From Planctomycetota bacterium (GTDB lineage Bacteria > Planctomycetota > UBA1135 > GCA-002748355): 61,058 nt of DNA. Position 1 is the stretch's first letter, and every line of letters begins with the position of its first letter. The notes below the pieces were generated by a model. That model had not been told where the DNA came from and searched no databases. It saw only the letters and a program-made list of their open reading frames with translations. The DNA is taken from the NCBI GenBank assembly GCA_027021385.1, contig JALUUL010000003.1, forward strand, positions 1 to 61,058, read 5' to 3'. A program made the translations under genes and the position numbers. Positions 1-7,417 of this stretch are shown in pieces.

Positions 1-184
1 ACCCTCTTCTATCTCCCTGGGGGAAAAGGGTTTCCGCGTCCGAGGGCCGAGGGGCGGGGCCCGCGGGCCATGGAGGGGGGCCGGCGCCCGATCGTTTCTT
101 CCAGGTGACACGAGGGGGGAGGAGCGGGGGTAGGATGGCGGGGAACGGACCGGGGGGAGCGGGGAGGATGCGTGCCGGAGGCGG

Positions 185-1042
185 ATGGGGCGTCCGGGGA
201 GGAAAACCTTGAGAAGACCCGGAGGAAGGAGGCGGTCGGGTCCCCGAATCCGCTGGGCCCTGCTCGCCCTGCTGGGGCTCCTGCTGTGGCGGGGCTCGAT
301 CCCCCTTCTCGGCGGCGGCGGGGAGGAAGGGCTCGCCGGGGACAAGGAGGAAAGTCTCGGCGGCGGTGAGAGAAACTCTCCGGGTGAAGCGCCCGCTCGG
401 GAGGCGGGGGTCGGGAAGGCTCTCGCGGATCTCCTCGAAGGGAGGCGGGCCGGACTCCGCTGGATGCTCGAAGCGCGCCGCTGGGAGGACTTGCGGGGGC
501 GCCTGCGCGACCTCCGGGTCTCCAAGCGGGAGGCGGACCGGGTCCTGGCGGAGGAGTTCCGTCCGCTTTGCGAGGGCGGGCTCGCCGCGGAGCGGGAGGC
601 CCTCCTTCGCGGTGCGGATCTCCGGGACGGGGGGCGGGCCTTCGCCCGGCGCCTCGAGGATTTCGGGAGACGCGCACCGAACTGCGGGAGCGCCCTGCTG
701 CTCGAACTGGCGCGGCGGCTGCCCCTTTCCGAAGGACGCCGCCTTCCTCCGCTCCCCCTCGCCGCCGGCGGCGCCCTCCTCGAACTGCGCGGGCGCCGCT
801 GGCTCCGCCGGGCCCGGGGAGCTTCCGGGTGGAGGTTCCGCCTCGAGTCGGCCTCGAGCCTGGACCCTTCCCTCCTCCTCGAGGGGCTCGACGCGCTGGG
901 GAGGAAGGAGCCGCGGACGGCCCGGACCTGGATCCGGCGCCTCGTGCCCTGGCTCGTCGAAACCCGGAGGACGGCCCTGGCCTGGCGGGTGCTCGGGCGG
1001 GCCTTCAGCCTCGGGACTCGGCGGGAGGACCGCCGGGGGTGA
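185..1042 (+). CDS. Membrane-anchored protein of unknown function
   Basis: The 285-residue product has a strongly basic N-terminus (residues 1-23, many Arg and Lys) followed by one hydrophobic segment (about 24-39, rich in Leu and Ala), so it is probably anchored in the inner membrane with the rest outside the cytoplasm. The remainder is rich in Arg, Leu and Glu and looks helical, with no catalytic motif I recognise. Its 3' end overlaps the convergent antiporter gene by 38 bases, which is unusual but tolerable. Family unknown. The call rests on an uninterrupted reading frame with a GC-rich third position and a plausible anchor. Confidence 0.6.
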   Translation: MGRPGRKTLRRPGGRRRSGPRIRWALLALLGLLLWRGSIPLLGGGGEEGLAGDKEESLGGGERNSPGEAPAREAGVGKALADLLEGRRAGLRWMLEARRWEDLRGRLRDLRVSKREADRVLAEEFRPLCEGGLAAEREALLRGADLRDGGRAFARRLEDFGRRAPNCGSALLLELARRLPLSEGRRLPPLPLAAGGALLELRGRRWLRRARGASGWRFRLESASSLDPSLLLEGLDALGRKEPRTARTWIRRLVPWLVETRRTALAWRVLGRAFSLGTRREDRRG

Positions 1043-3059
1043 GGCGCGCGGGATCCCCCTCGAGGGGAACCGGCGCGCCCCGTTCGGGGTCCTTTCCCAG
1101 CACGAGGAGGAAGAGGACCAGGAACAGGATTCCCCCGGCCAGGGAGAGGGGCCAGAGGGAGGGACCGAGGAGGGTCACCGGCAGGTAGCCGAGGACGAGG
1201 GCGGTCCCCATCGTCAGGAGGGCGTAGGGGGCCTGGGTCTTGACGTGGTCCATGTGGTCGGAGGCCGAGGCCACGGAGGAGAGGATCGTCGTGTCCGAGA
1301 TCGGCGAGCAGTGGTCCCCGAAGATGCTTCCCTCGAGGACGGCGCCGATCGTCAGGATCATCAGGGCGGGGCCGCCGAAACCCGAATCCTCGCCGAGGCG
1401 GTGGGAGAGGAGGACGACGTTCGGGAGGAGGATGGCCATCGTCGACCAGGAGGATCCGGTCGCGAAGGCGATGAGGCAGGAGAGCAGGAAAAGGATCGAG
1501 GGCAGGAGGACCGCGGGGAACCCCTCCCGGACGAGGGCGACGAGGTAGTGCGCGGTGCCGAGTTCCTCGCAGGCGAAACCGATGCACCAGGCGAGGATCA
1601 GGATGCCGACGGCGAACACGAGGGCGCGCATCGACCCCAGGGCGGTCTTCAGGATCTCGAGGGGGCCGAGAAGGCGCTGGAGGAGGGCGAGGAGGGCGGC
1701 GAGGAGGGCGGCCGCGGCCGAGCCCGCGAAGATCGCCCAGGTCGAGTCGGCCTTCGCGAGGATGTCCCGGAAACCGAAGGATTGAAGCCCCTCCGCCCGG
1801 AGGGCGGCGACTCCGGTCGCGTGGATCTGCTGGATCGTGATCCCGATCAGGGCGGCGAGGGGGAGCAGGGCGTTCCAGAAGCGGGGCGGGACCCCGGGTT
1901 TGGCCGAGGCGTCCGTCAGTGCGGAGGAGACGGTCGGGCGGGCGTCCTCGGCGAGGACCTTCCCGGTCCTCCGCGCCCGGCGTTCCGCGGCCAGCATCGG
2001 ACCCCATTCCCGCTTCAGGAGGATCGTCAGGAGCACGAAGACCAGCGTGAAGAGGCAATAGAAGCGATAGGGGAGGGTCTGGAGGAAGACCTCGAAGCCT
2101 TGGCTCTCCTCGTAGGGGAGTCCGTCGGGCCCGGTGACTCCGGGAAGGCGTCCCGCGAACTGGGAGACCTCGTAGGCGACCCAGGTCGAGAGCATCGAGA
2201 GTCCGGCGACCGGAGCGGCCGTCGAGTCGACGATGTAGGAGAGCTTCTCCCGGGAGACCCGGAGCCGGTCCAGGAGGGGGCGCATCGTCGAGCCGACGAC
2301 GATCGTGTTCGCGTAATCGTCGAAGAAGACGAGGAGGCCCATCAACCAGGTCGCGAACTGGCTGCTCCTGGCGGTCCTCGCGAGATGCTTGACGAGTCCG
2401 ACCAGGCCCTCGATGCCGCCCATGCGCGTCATCAGTCCGATCGAGGCGCAGAGCAGGAGAATGAAACCCAGGATCTGGAGCTTGAACTCCTCGCCGAGGG
2501 CGCGCCCGACGATCCACTCCGAGGCCATCAGGGAGACTCCTCCGAGGAAGCCGCGGGCGAGGACCGCGCCGAAGAGCACCCCGGCGAAGAGGGCCGGGAT
2601 CGTCCGCCTCCAGAGGACCGCGAAGAGGATCGCCAGGAACGGGGGAAGGAGGCTTCGGAAATCCGCGACCGCGGTCCGGGGCGGCGCCGCTCCGGGACGG
2701 AGGACGGAGGGGGGGACCGCGAGGACGAGCGCGCCGGGGGCCGGCCGCTCGAGCTTCCACGCCGGGCCTTCGCCGGGGGCGATCCAGGATCCGTCCGCCG
2801 AGGACGCGTAGTCGCGGAAGGCCTTCCGGAGGTCGGCCCTGAGAGCGGCCGGGATCCCGTCCCCGAAGTCCAATCTCGCGGAAACCCTGGTTTCCGAGGG
2901 CCGGAGGAGGTCCCCTTTCCTCAAGGAATCGAGCAGGCGGGTCAGGCGTTCGGGGCCCTCGGTCCCGAGGACGCGGTCGGGGTCCGGGCGGATGGACCAG
3001 AGGAAGACGAGCAGGGCGAGAAGGCCCGCGGCGGTCCACCAACTGAGCTTGCCGGACAT
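1005..3059 (-). CDS. Na+/H+ antiporter, NhaC family
   Basis: The 684-residue polytopic membrane protein exchanges sodium for protons or a related substrate. The core carries typical NhaC family segments: FFDDYANTIVVGSTMRPLLD, the stretch STAAPVAGLSMLSTWVAYE, and near the C-terminal half TGSSWSTMAILLPNVV followed by GDHCSPISDTTILSS. The first 150 residues are an extension: one N-terminal membrane segment (about 8-24), then a soluble, probably periplasmic domain, before the transport core begins near residue 135. Most NhaC proteins are nearer 450-550 residues. It is transcribed away from the neighbouring small membrane protein, and its 3' end runs into the convergent upstream gene. Family assignment is firm; the transported substrate pair is inferred. 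Confidence 0.9.
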   Translation of the reverse strand: MSGKLSWWTAAGLLALLVFLWSIRPDPDRVLGTEGPERLTRLLDSLRKGDLLRPSETRVSARLDFGDGIPAALRADLRKAFRDYASSADGSWIAPGEGPAWKLERPAPGALVLAVPPSVLRPGAAPPRTAVADFRSLLPPFLAILFAVLWRRTIPALFAGVLFGAVLARGFLGGVSLMASEWIVGRALGEEFKLQILGFILLLCASIGLMTRMGGIEGLVGLVKHLARTARSSQFATWLMGLLVFFDDYANTIVVGSTMRPLLDRLRVSREKLSYIVDSTAAPVAGLSMLSTWVAYEVSQFAGRLPGVTGPDGLPYEESQGFEVFLQTLPYRFYCLFTLVFVLLTILLKREWGPMLAAERRARRTGKVLAEDARPTVSSALTDASAKPGVPPRFWNALLPLAALIGITIQQIHATGVAALRAEGLQSFGFRDILAKADSTWAIFAGSAAAALLAALLALLQRLLGPLEILKTALGSMRALVFAVGILILAWCIGFACEELGTAHYLVALVREGFPAVLLPSILFLLSCLIAFATGSSWSTMAILLPNVVLLSHRLGEDSGFGGPALMILTIGAVLEGSIFGDHCSPISDTTILSSVASASDHMDHVKTQAPYALLTMGTALVLGYLPVTLLGPSLWPLSLAGGILFLVLFLLVLGKDPERGAPVPLEGDPARLTPGGPPAESRG

Positions 3060-3141
3060 GCGGCCAGGATTCCGGATCCGCGCCCGAAGTCAATGCGCGC
3101 TCGGATGGAACCCGGGAACGCAGGGGTTATGCTCATTCCCC

Positions 3142-3639
3142 GTGACCCCCCTGCTGCAGTTCTCCCTGACCTTCACGACCCTCGTCGTGCTGGCCGTGAT
3201 CCTCTATCTCCGGTTGCGGCATTACGAGGCGTACCTGCGGGATCTCGAAGGGATCAAGACCCTGAACCAACGCCTGAAGGCCCTCGTCGACGGACTCCAG
3301 AGCCTCGGGACGAAGAGGGTCGAACTCCAGCTCCAGGAGATCCAGGAAGTGCTCCAGGAGATCCGCAACGGGATCGCCCAGTGGCCGGGCAGGGAGAGCG
3401 AGGGGTCTCCCTCGCGGAGCTCTCCGAACCTTCTCGACATCTGCGAGCGGAAGCTCTATGCGATGGGCTACGAGGAGGTCCGGGTCCTGTCCGACCTCTC
3501 GGGGGTCAATCCCCTGGAGCCGGTCCGGGTCGTCGTCGAGGCCCGCAAGGACGGGGTGGCCTGCAAGGGACATCTCGTGCTCCACGGGTCGGCGGTCACG
3601 GAGATGGACCTCCAGCGGGGGTATACGAGCTTCCCCTGA
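3142..3639 (+). CDS. Small membrane-anchored coiled-coil protein
   Basis: I place the start at a GTG (3142), because upstream in-frame codons overlap the divergent antiporter start. The 165-residue product then opens with one transmembrane helix (about residues 6-23, [17 protein letters not shown]). A charged helical stretch follows (about 25-75) with heptad-like Leu spacing, probably a coiled coil. The compact C-terminal domain (about 90-165) contains [20 protein letters not shown]. The function is unknown. The gene ends 52 bases before asnS on the same strand and could share its transcript. Confidence 0.65.
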   Translation: MTPLLQFSLTFTTLVVLAVILYLRLRHYEAYLRDLEGIKTLNQRLKALVDGLQSLGTKRVELQLQEIQEVLQEIRNGIAQWPGRESEGSPSRSSPNLLDICERKLYAMGYEEVRVLSDLSGVNPLEPVRVVVEARKDGVACKGHLVLHGSAVTEMDLQRGYTSFP

Positions 3640-3691
3640 GCCCGGCCCCGGTTTCCGCGGGTTCCCCCTTCCCCCTCCGATCGGGTGCGCC

Positions 3692-5014
3692 ATGACCGAA
3701 CAGTTCTTCCGGGGCCTCGAGGCCACGACGATCCGCCGCTTGAAAGAGCACGTGGGCGAGGAGGTCCTCGTCCAGGGCTGGCTCTACAACAAGCGGGGGA
3801 AGGGAAAGCTGCAGTTCCTTCTCGTCCGGGACGGGACGGGGATCGTGCAGGCCGTGGCCGCCAAGGGAGCCCTTCCCGAGGAGTGCTTCGAGGCCGCGAA
3901 GGCGATGACGCAGGAGTCCTCCCTCCGTCTGACCGGAAAGGTCGTCGCGGACGAGCGGGCTCCCGGAGGGGTCGAGATCCAGCCGAGCTGGATCGAGGAG
4001 GTGCATCGCAGCGAGGAATACCCGATCACGAAGAAGGAGCACGGCACGGCCTTCCTGATGGAGCACCGGCATCTCTGGTTGCGCTCGAAGAAGCAGACCG
4101 CCGTGCTCCGGATCCGCGACGAGATCATCAAGGCCATCCGCGACTTCTTCTACGAGCGGGACTTCGCCTGCGTGGATTCCCCGATGTTCACGCCGAACGC
4201 CTGCGAGGGGACGACGACCCTCTTCCGGGTCGACTATTTCGGCGAACCGGCCTTCCTGACGCAGTCGGGGCAGCTCTACGCCGAGGCGACCGCCATGGCC
4301 TTGGGGAGGGTCTACTGTTTCGGCCCGACCTTCCGCGCCGAGAAATCGAAGACCCGCCGGCACTTGACCGAGTTCTGGATGGTCGAGCCGGAGGCGGCCT
4401 TCTTCGACCTGGACGACGTCATGGCCCTGGCGGAGGACTTCGTCAGCACGATCGTCTCCCGCGTCCTCGAGAACCGGGCCGAGGAACTCGAGGTTCTCGA
4501 GCGGGACACGGCCCGCCTCGAGGCTTCGACGAAGACGCCCTATCCGCGGATCACGTACGAGGAGGCCGCGAGGATCCTCTGCGAGGAGGGGGACGGAAGC
4601 TTCGTGAAGGGGGAGGACTTCGGCGCCCCTCACGAGACCCTGCTCGGCGAGCGCTTCGACCGGCCGGTCCTCGTGCACCGCTGGCCGAAGGAGATCAAGT
4701 CCTTCTACATGAAGCGGGATCCGGAGAGGCCCGACCTCGTGCTGGGAGTCGACATGATCGCGCCTGAGGGTTACGGGGAGATCATCGGGGGGTCCCAGCG
4801 CGAGGACGACCTGGACCTCCTCCTCGCGAGGATCGAGGAGGAAGGCCTGGACCGGGAGGTCTTCTCGTGGTTTCTCGATCTTAGGCGGTACGGAAGCGTC
4901 CCCCACGGGGGATTCGGGCTCGGGCTCGAGCGCACGGTCGCGTGGATCTGCGGCGTCGAGCATCTCCGGGAATGCATTCCCTTCCCGAGGATGCTGTACC
5001 GGATCTATCCCTGA
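3692..5014 (+). CDS. asnS: Asparaginyl-tRNA synthetase
   Basis: This class II aminoacyl-tRNA synthetase charges tRNA-Asn with asparagine in the cytoplasm. The 440-residue product has an N-terminal OB-fold anticodon-binding domain (about 15-105, with [19 protein letters not shown]). Next comes the AsnRS-type linker [10 protein letters not shown]...[11 protein letters not shown], then the catalytic core. Motif 2 is visible as [21 protein letters not shown], and motif 3 as [16 protein letters not shown] near the C-terminus. Length is normal for the family. The ATG at 3692 places the OB fold correctly. The next gene converges on it 40 bases away. The presence of AsnRS suggests direct Asn-tRNA charging rather than sole use of the amidotransferase route. 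Confidence 0.97.
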   Translation: MTEQFFRGLEATTIRRLKEHVGEEVLVQGWLYNKRGKGKLQFLLVRDGTGIVQAVAAKGALPEECFEAAKAMTQESSLRLTGKVVADERAPGGVEIQPSWIEEVHRSEEYPITKKEHGTAFLMEHRHLWLRSKKQTAVLRIRDEIIKAIRDFFYERDFACVDSPMFTPNACEGTTTLFRVDYFGEPAFLTQSGQLYAEATAMALGRVYCFGPTFRAEKSKTRRHLTEFWMVEPEAAFFDLDDVMALAEDFVSTIVSRVLENRAEELEVLERDTARLEASTKTPYPRITYEEAARILCEEGDGSFVKGEDFGAPHETLLGERFDRPVLVHRWPKEIKSFYMKRDPERPDLVLGVDMIAPEGYGEIIGGSQREDDLDLLLARIEEEGLDREVFSWFLDLRRYGSVPHGGFGLGLERTVAWICGVEHLRECIPFPRMLYRIYP

Positions 5015-5054
5015 ATCCCGGGGGCCCCGTTCCCGGGGGCATGAGGAGCGGGGG

Positions 5055-6038
5055 TCATTCCTTCCGGCCGGAGGGGGGGCCCCGGAGACCTTCGCGGATC
5101 CGAGAGGCGGAGGGCATCAGGACCCGGATCCGGAATCCCGGCCCGAGGAGCGCCCATTGAGGGCGGAAGCGCAGCCCGTTCTCGAGGAGGGCGGGGGCGG
5201 TCATGTCCGGAAGCCGGAGGAGGAGGAGGCGCGATCCGAGGGCCTTGCCCCGTTCCCGGAAACCCTCGAGGAAGGTCTCCTCCGCTCCGGGGGCCAGGAG
5301 CAGGACCCGGCAGGGCCAGGCGGCGGGTCGCCGGGGGTCGAAACCCAGGCGGCCGAGCAGGGTGAGGCATTCCTCGAAACCGCGGGGAGCGACGAGGAGG
5401 AGATGGCTGTCCTTCGGAGAGGGAGGGTTCCGGCTTCCTTCCGGGGAGACCCAGCCCTTGGTGGGGAGGCGAAGCCGCCTTCCCGGGGCCGCGGGACGGA
5501 TCCTGAGACCCTGGAAGCGCCGTCGCGCGGCCTTCGCGTAGCGCGTTCCGGGAAAGCGCTTCCAGACCTCCGCGTAGATCCGCGCCGCCTCGCGGTCCTG
5601 TCCGAGACCCTCGCGGGCCTGCCCTTCTCCGAGAAGGCAGCGGGCCCGCACGTCGACCTCGGTAGGAGGGGTCCGGTTCGCGAGTTCCCGGAAGATCCGC
5701 AGCGCCTCGCGGAAGCGCCGGCAAGCGAGATCCAGGACCGCGAGGCGGACGCGGAGCACGCGGCCCTCGGTCTCCGGGATCCCCGGGGCCGCGGCGAGGT
5801 AGGCCGCGAGAAGGGAGCGCCGGCGGTTCGGGGGGAGGTCCGGGTCCTCGAGCTTCCGGCGGAGATCCTCGACCGGGGGCGGCGAGGGGGCGGGTCCTCG
5901 CTTCCCGGGTCCCGGAGTCTGCTCGACCGTGGGGGAGGGACGCGGGAGGGGGGAGGTTTGCGCGCGGAAGCCGGCCGGCCGTGGAGGGGGGAGGGCGGCC
6001 GTGAGCGGGAGGATCGGAATCAGGAGGCCGAGGATCAT
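5055..6038 (-). CDS. Exported TPR-containing protein
   Basis: The 327-residue product begins with a Sec-type signal peptide (residues 1-15, LGLLIPILPLTAALP), then a Pro-rich linker. Residues about 55-175 are TPR-like helical repeats, including LDLACRRFREALRIFRELA and ARIYAEVWKRFPGTRYAKAA. The C-terminal part (about 205-310) has alternating hydrophobic strands such as HLLLVAPRGFEECLTLLGRL and VLLLAP. This could be a small alpha/beta domain, possibly thioredoxin-like, but no CxxC is present. Its ATG overlaps the stop of the upstream lipoprotein gene by 4 bases, so the two are probably translationally coupled. Function unknown. Confidence 0.7.
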   Translation of the reverse strand: MILGLLIPILPLTAALPPPRPAGFRAQTSPLPRPSPTVEQTPGPGKRGPAPSPPPVEDLRRKLEDPDLPPNRRRSLLAAYLAAAPGIPETEGRVLRVRLAVLDLACRRFREALRIFRELANRTPPTEVDVRARCLLGEGQAREGLGQDREAARIYAEVWKRFPGTRYAKAARRRFQGLRIRPAAPGRRLRLPTKGWVSPEGSRNPPSPKDSHLLLVAPRGFEECLTLLGRLGFDPRRPAAWPCRVLLLAPGAEETFLEGFRERGKALGSRLLLLRLPDMTAPALLENGLRFRPQWALLGPGFRIRVLMPSASRIREGLRGPPSGRKE

Positions 6039-6655
6039 GACCGCCGCCGGTTCGAAGCGCGGAACAGTCCGCTCCGGAGTTCGGCCCAGGGGAGGTCCGT
6101 GAACCCGGGAGGAGGGGAGAGGGGCACCGCGTCCTCGGGGAAGCGGGGGCGGAGCGCGGGTAGGGCGCGGATCCGTTCCCGGAACGCGGCCTGCCCCTTC
6201 CGGAGGTCCGGGGCGCCCTGGTTCACGTCGTAGAAGGGCGGGGTCTTTCCGGCCTCCCGGATCCGCTTCTCGAGGAACAGGAGAGCGATTTCGCGGGGAA
6301 AGGCGAGGCGGTCGGTCTTCGGGATCCCGAAGAGGCGGTCGGTCTCCTCGGATCCCGGAAGGAGGGCCCCGAGGACCGCCAGGCAGAAGTCCTCCCCGAT
6401 CGGGAAGCCCATCTCGGCCAGGGCCGAGGCGGCCCGCGTGCGAAGGGCCAGGTCGAGGTCCCGCTTCCGCATCAGGAAGAGGAGGGCGGGGGCGCCGGCG
6501 GGTTCGGAGGCCCCGGCGATCTCATCGATCGCGAGGAAGACCTTCTTCGGGTCGGAACTCCGCAGTCCGTCGGGGATCCTCGAAAGGGTCCCCCGGCAGG
6601 CGCCGGCCGGGAGCAGGAGAAGGGGGAGGACGGCTCGGGGGAGGCGGGTTCTCAT
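6035..6655 (-). CDS. Lipoprotein with HEAT-like helices
   Basis: The 206-residue product has a lipoprotein-type signal peptide (AVLPLLLLPAGAC, probable lipidated Cys20). The segment KVFLAIDEIAGASEPAGAPA followed by ALRTRAASALAEMGFPIGED resembles two HEAT or PBS-lyase type helical hairpins. There is no catalytic motif. It starts 45 bases downstream of the PEP-CTERM lipoprotein and overlaps the following TPR gene by 4 bases. The three genes are probably one operon, driven from the sigma-54 type site upstream of the PEP-CTERM gene. Confidence 0.68.
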   Translation of the reverse strand: MRTRLPRAVLPLLLLPAGACRGTLSRIPDGLRSSDPKKVFLAIDEIAGASEPAGAPALLFLMRKRDLDLALRTRAASALAEMGFPIGEDFCLAVLGALLPGSEETDRLFGIPKTDRLAFPREIALLFLEKRIREAGKTPPFYDVNQGAPDLRKGQAAFRERIRALPALRPRFPEDAVPLSPPPGFTDLPWAELRSGLFRASNRRRS

Positions 6656-6700
6656 GGACCGGGACGAAGCTACCCGATCCCGGCGGTCACGGCGAGCGGG

Positions 6701-7102
6701 TCAGTCCTCCTCGCGCTCGAGGTCGGTGGGTTCGCCCCGCTTCCTGCGGAGCATGGCCGAGGCGGCGAGACCCGCGCCGACGAGGAGGAGGGTCCCCGGC
6801 TCGGGCACCGAGGGGGGAGGGGGATTGCCGCCCGATCCCTTGCCGCCGCCCGCATGGTCGCCGCCGCCCGGATCCCCGACCGGTCCTCCGCTCCGGTTGC
6901 GGGACCCTCCGCTCGGCAGGGCGTCGCGCCGGGGGGCGGGGACGGGCGCGCCCTTGGGGGTCGGCTGGAACACCCTTCCGTCATCCTTCGGGAGATCCAC
7001 GGAGGGACGATCCAGGGGTTTGACGGCGCCGTTCCGGTTGCAGGATGCGAGCGGCAGGAGAGCCAGGGCGAACAGGAGCGCGGCGTTTCGGATCGGGTTC
7101 AT
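6701..7102 (-). CDS. PEP-CTERM sorting-domain lipoprotein
   Basis: The small 133-residue exported protein carries two sorting signals. The N-terminus is a classical lipoprotein signal (LLFALALLPLASC, lipidated Cys21). The C-terminus (about 102-128) is a PEP-CTERM tail: VPEPGTLLLVGAGLAASAML followed by a basic RRKR cluster. Such tails are recognised and cleaved by an exosortase in Gram-negative bacteria that make extracellular polysaccharide. No exosortase gene lies in this window. The middle is Gly/Pro-rich and low complexity, probably a linker. A sigma-54 type promoter lies about 75 bases upstream. The 45-base gap to the next gene suggests an operon of three envelope proteins. Confidence 0.82.
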   Translation of the reverse strand: MNPIRNAALLFALALLPLASCNRNGAVKPLDRPSVDLPKDDGRVFQPTPKGAPVPAPRRDALPSGGSRNRSGGPVGDPGGGDHAGGGKGSGGNPPPPSVPEPGTLLLVGAGLAASAMLRRKRGEPTDLEREED

Positions 7103-7177
7103 GGGATGTTCCGTGGTCGAGTCTGTTTCATTTCCGAGGATCGTCCATGACGGACGGAAACGGGCGTGAAACCGGAA

Positions 7178-7192
7178 GCAAGGCGGATGCCA
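7178..7192 (-). promoter_or_regulatory. Sigma-54 -24/-12 promoter, near consensus
   Basis: On the minus strand the site reads TGGCAT-CCGCC-TTGC followed by T, against the consensus TGGCAC-N5-TTGC. The -24 GG and -12 GC dinucleotides and their spacing are intact; the only deviation is T for C at the sixth base. Transcription would start near 7166, giving a leader of about 64 bases before the PEP-CTERM lipoprotein ATG at 7102. Sigma-54 control of PEP-CTERM genes through PrsK/PrsR is known in other bacteria. Confidence 0.6.
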
Positions 7193-7417
7193 TGCGGGTT
7201 TCCGTTTCCGGAAAGGTGGGACCCGCGGAGCGAACGAATCGGGCGGTGAAGGAAGGAAGAAAAGGGAGAGGCCGTTCCCATGGGGGGTGGGTCGACCCTC
7301 CGGCGAGGAATAGTCGCATCGAGAGGAAAGGCAACCGGAAGTCGGCCCGGATTCCTCCGGAGTGCGAAAGTCCCGACCCTCCGGAGGGGACGTTGCGGGG
7401 ATGCGACGCGTGTCGCT

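Noticed and set aside
366..3695. Very long plus-strand frame of more than 1100 codons across the antiporter gene.
   Set aside because: It is antisense to the NhaC gene, with a run of Glu/Gly/Arg codons typical of a high-GC shadow frame, and it has no domain resemblance.
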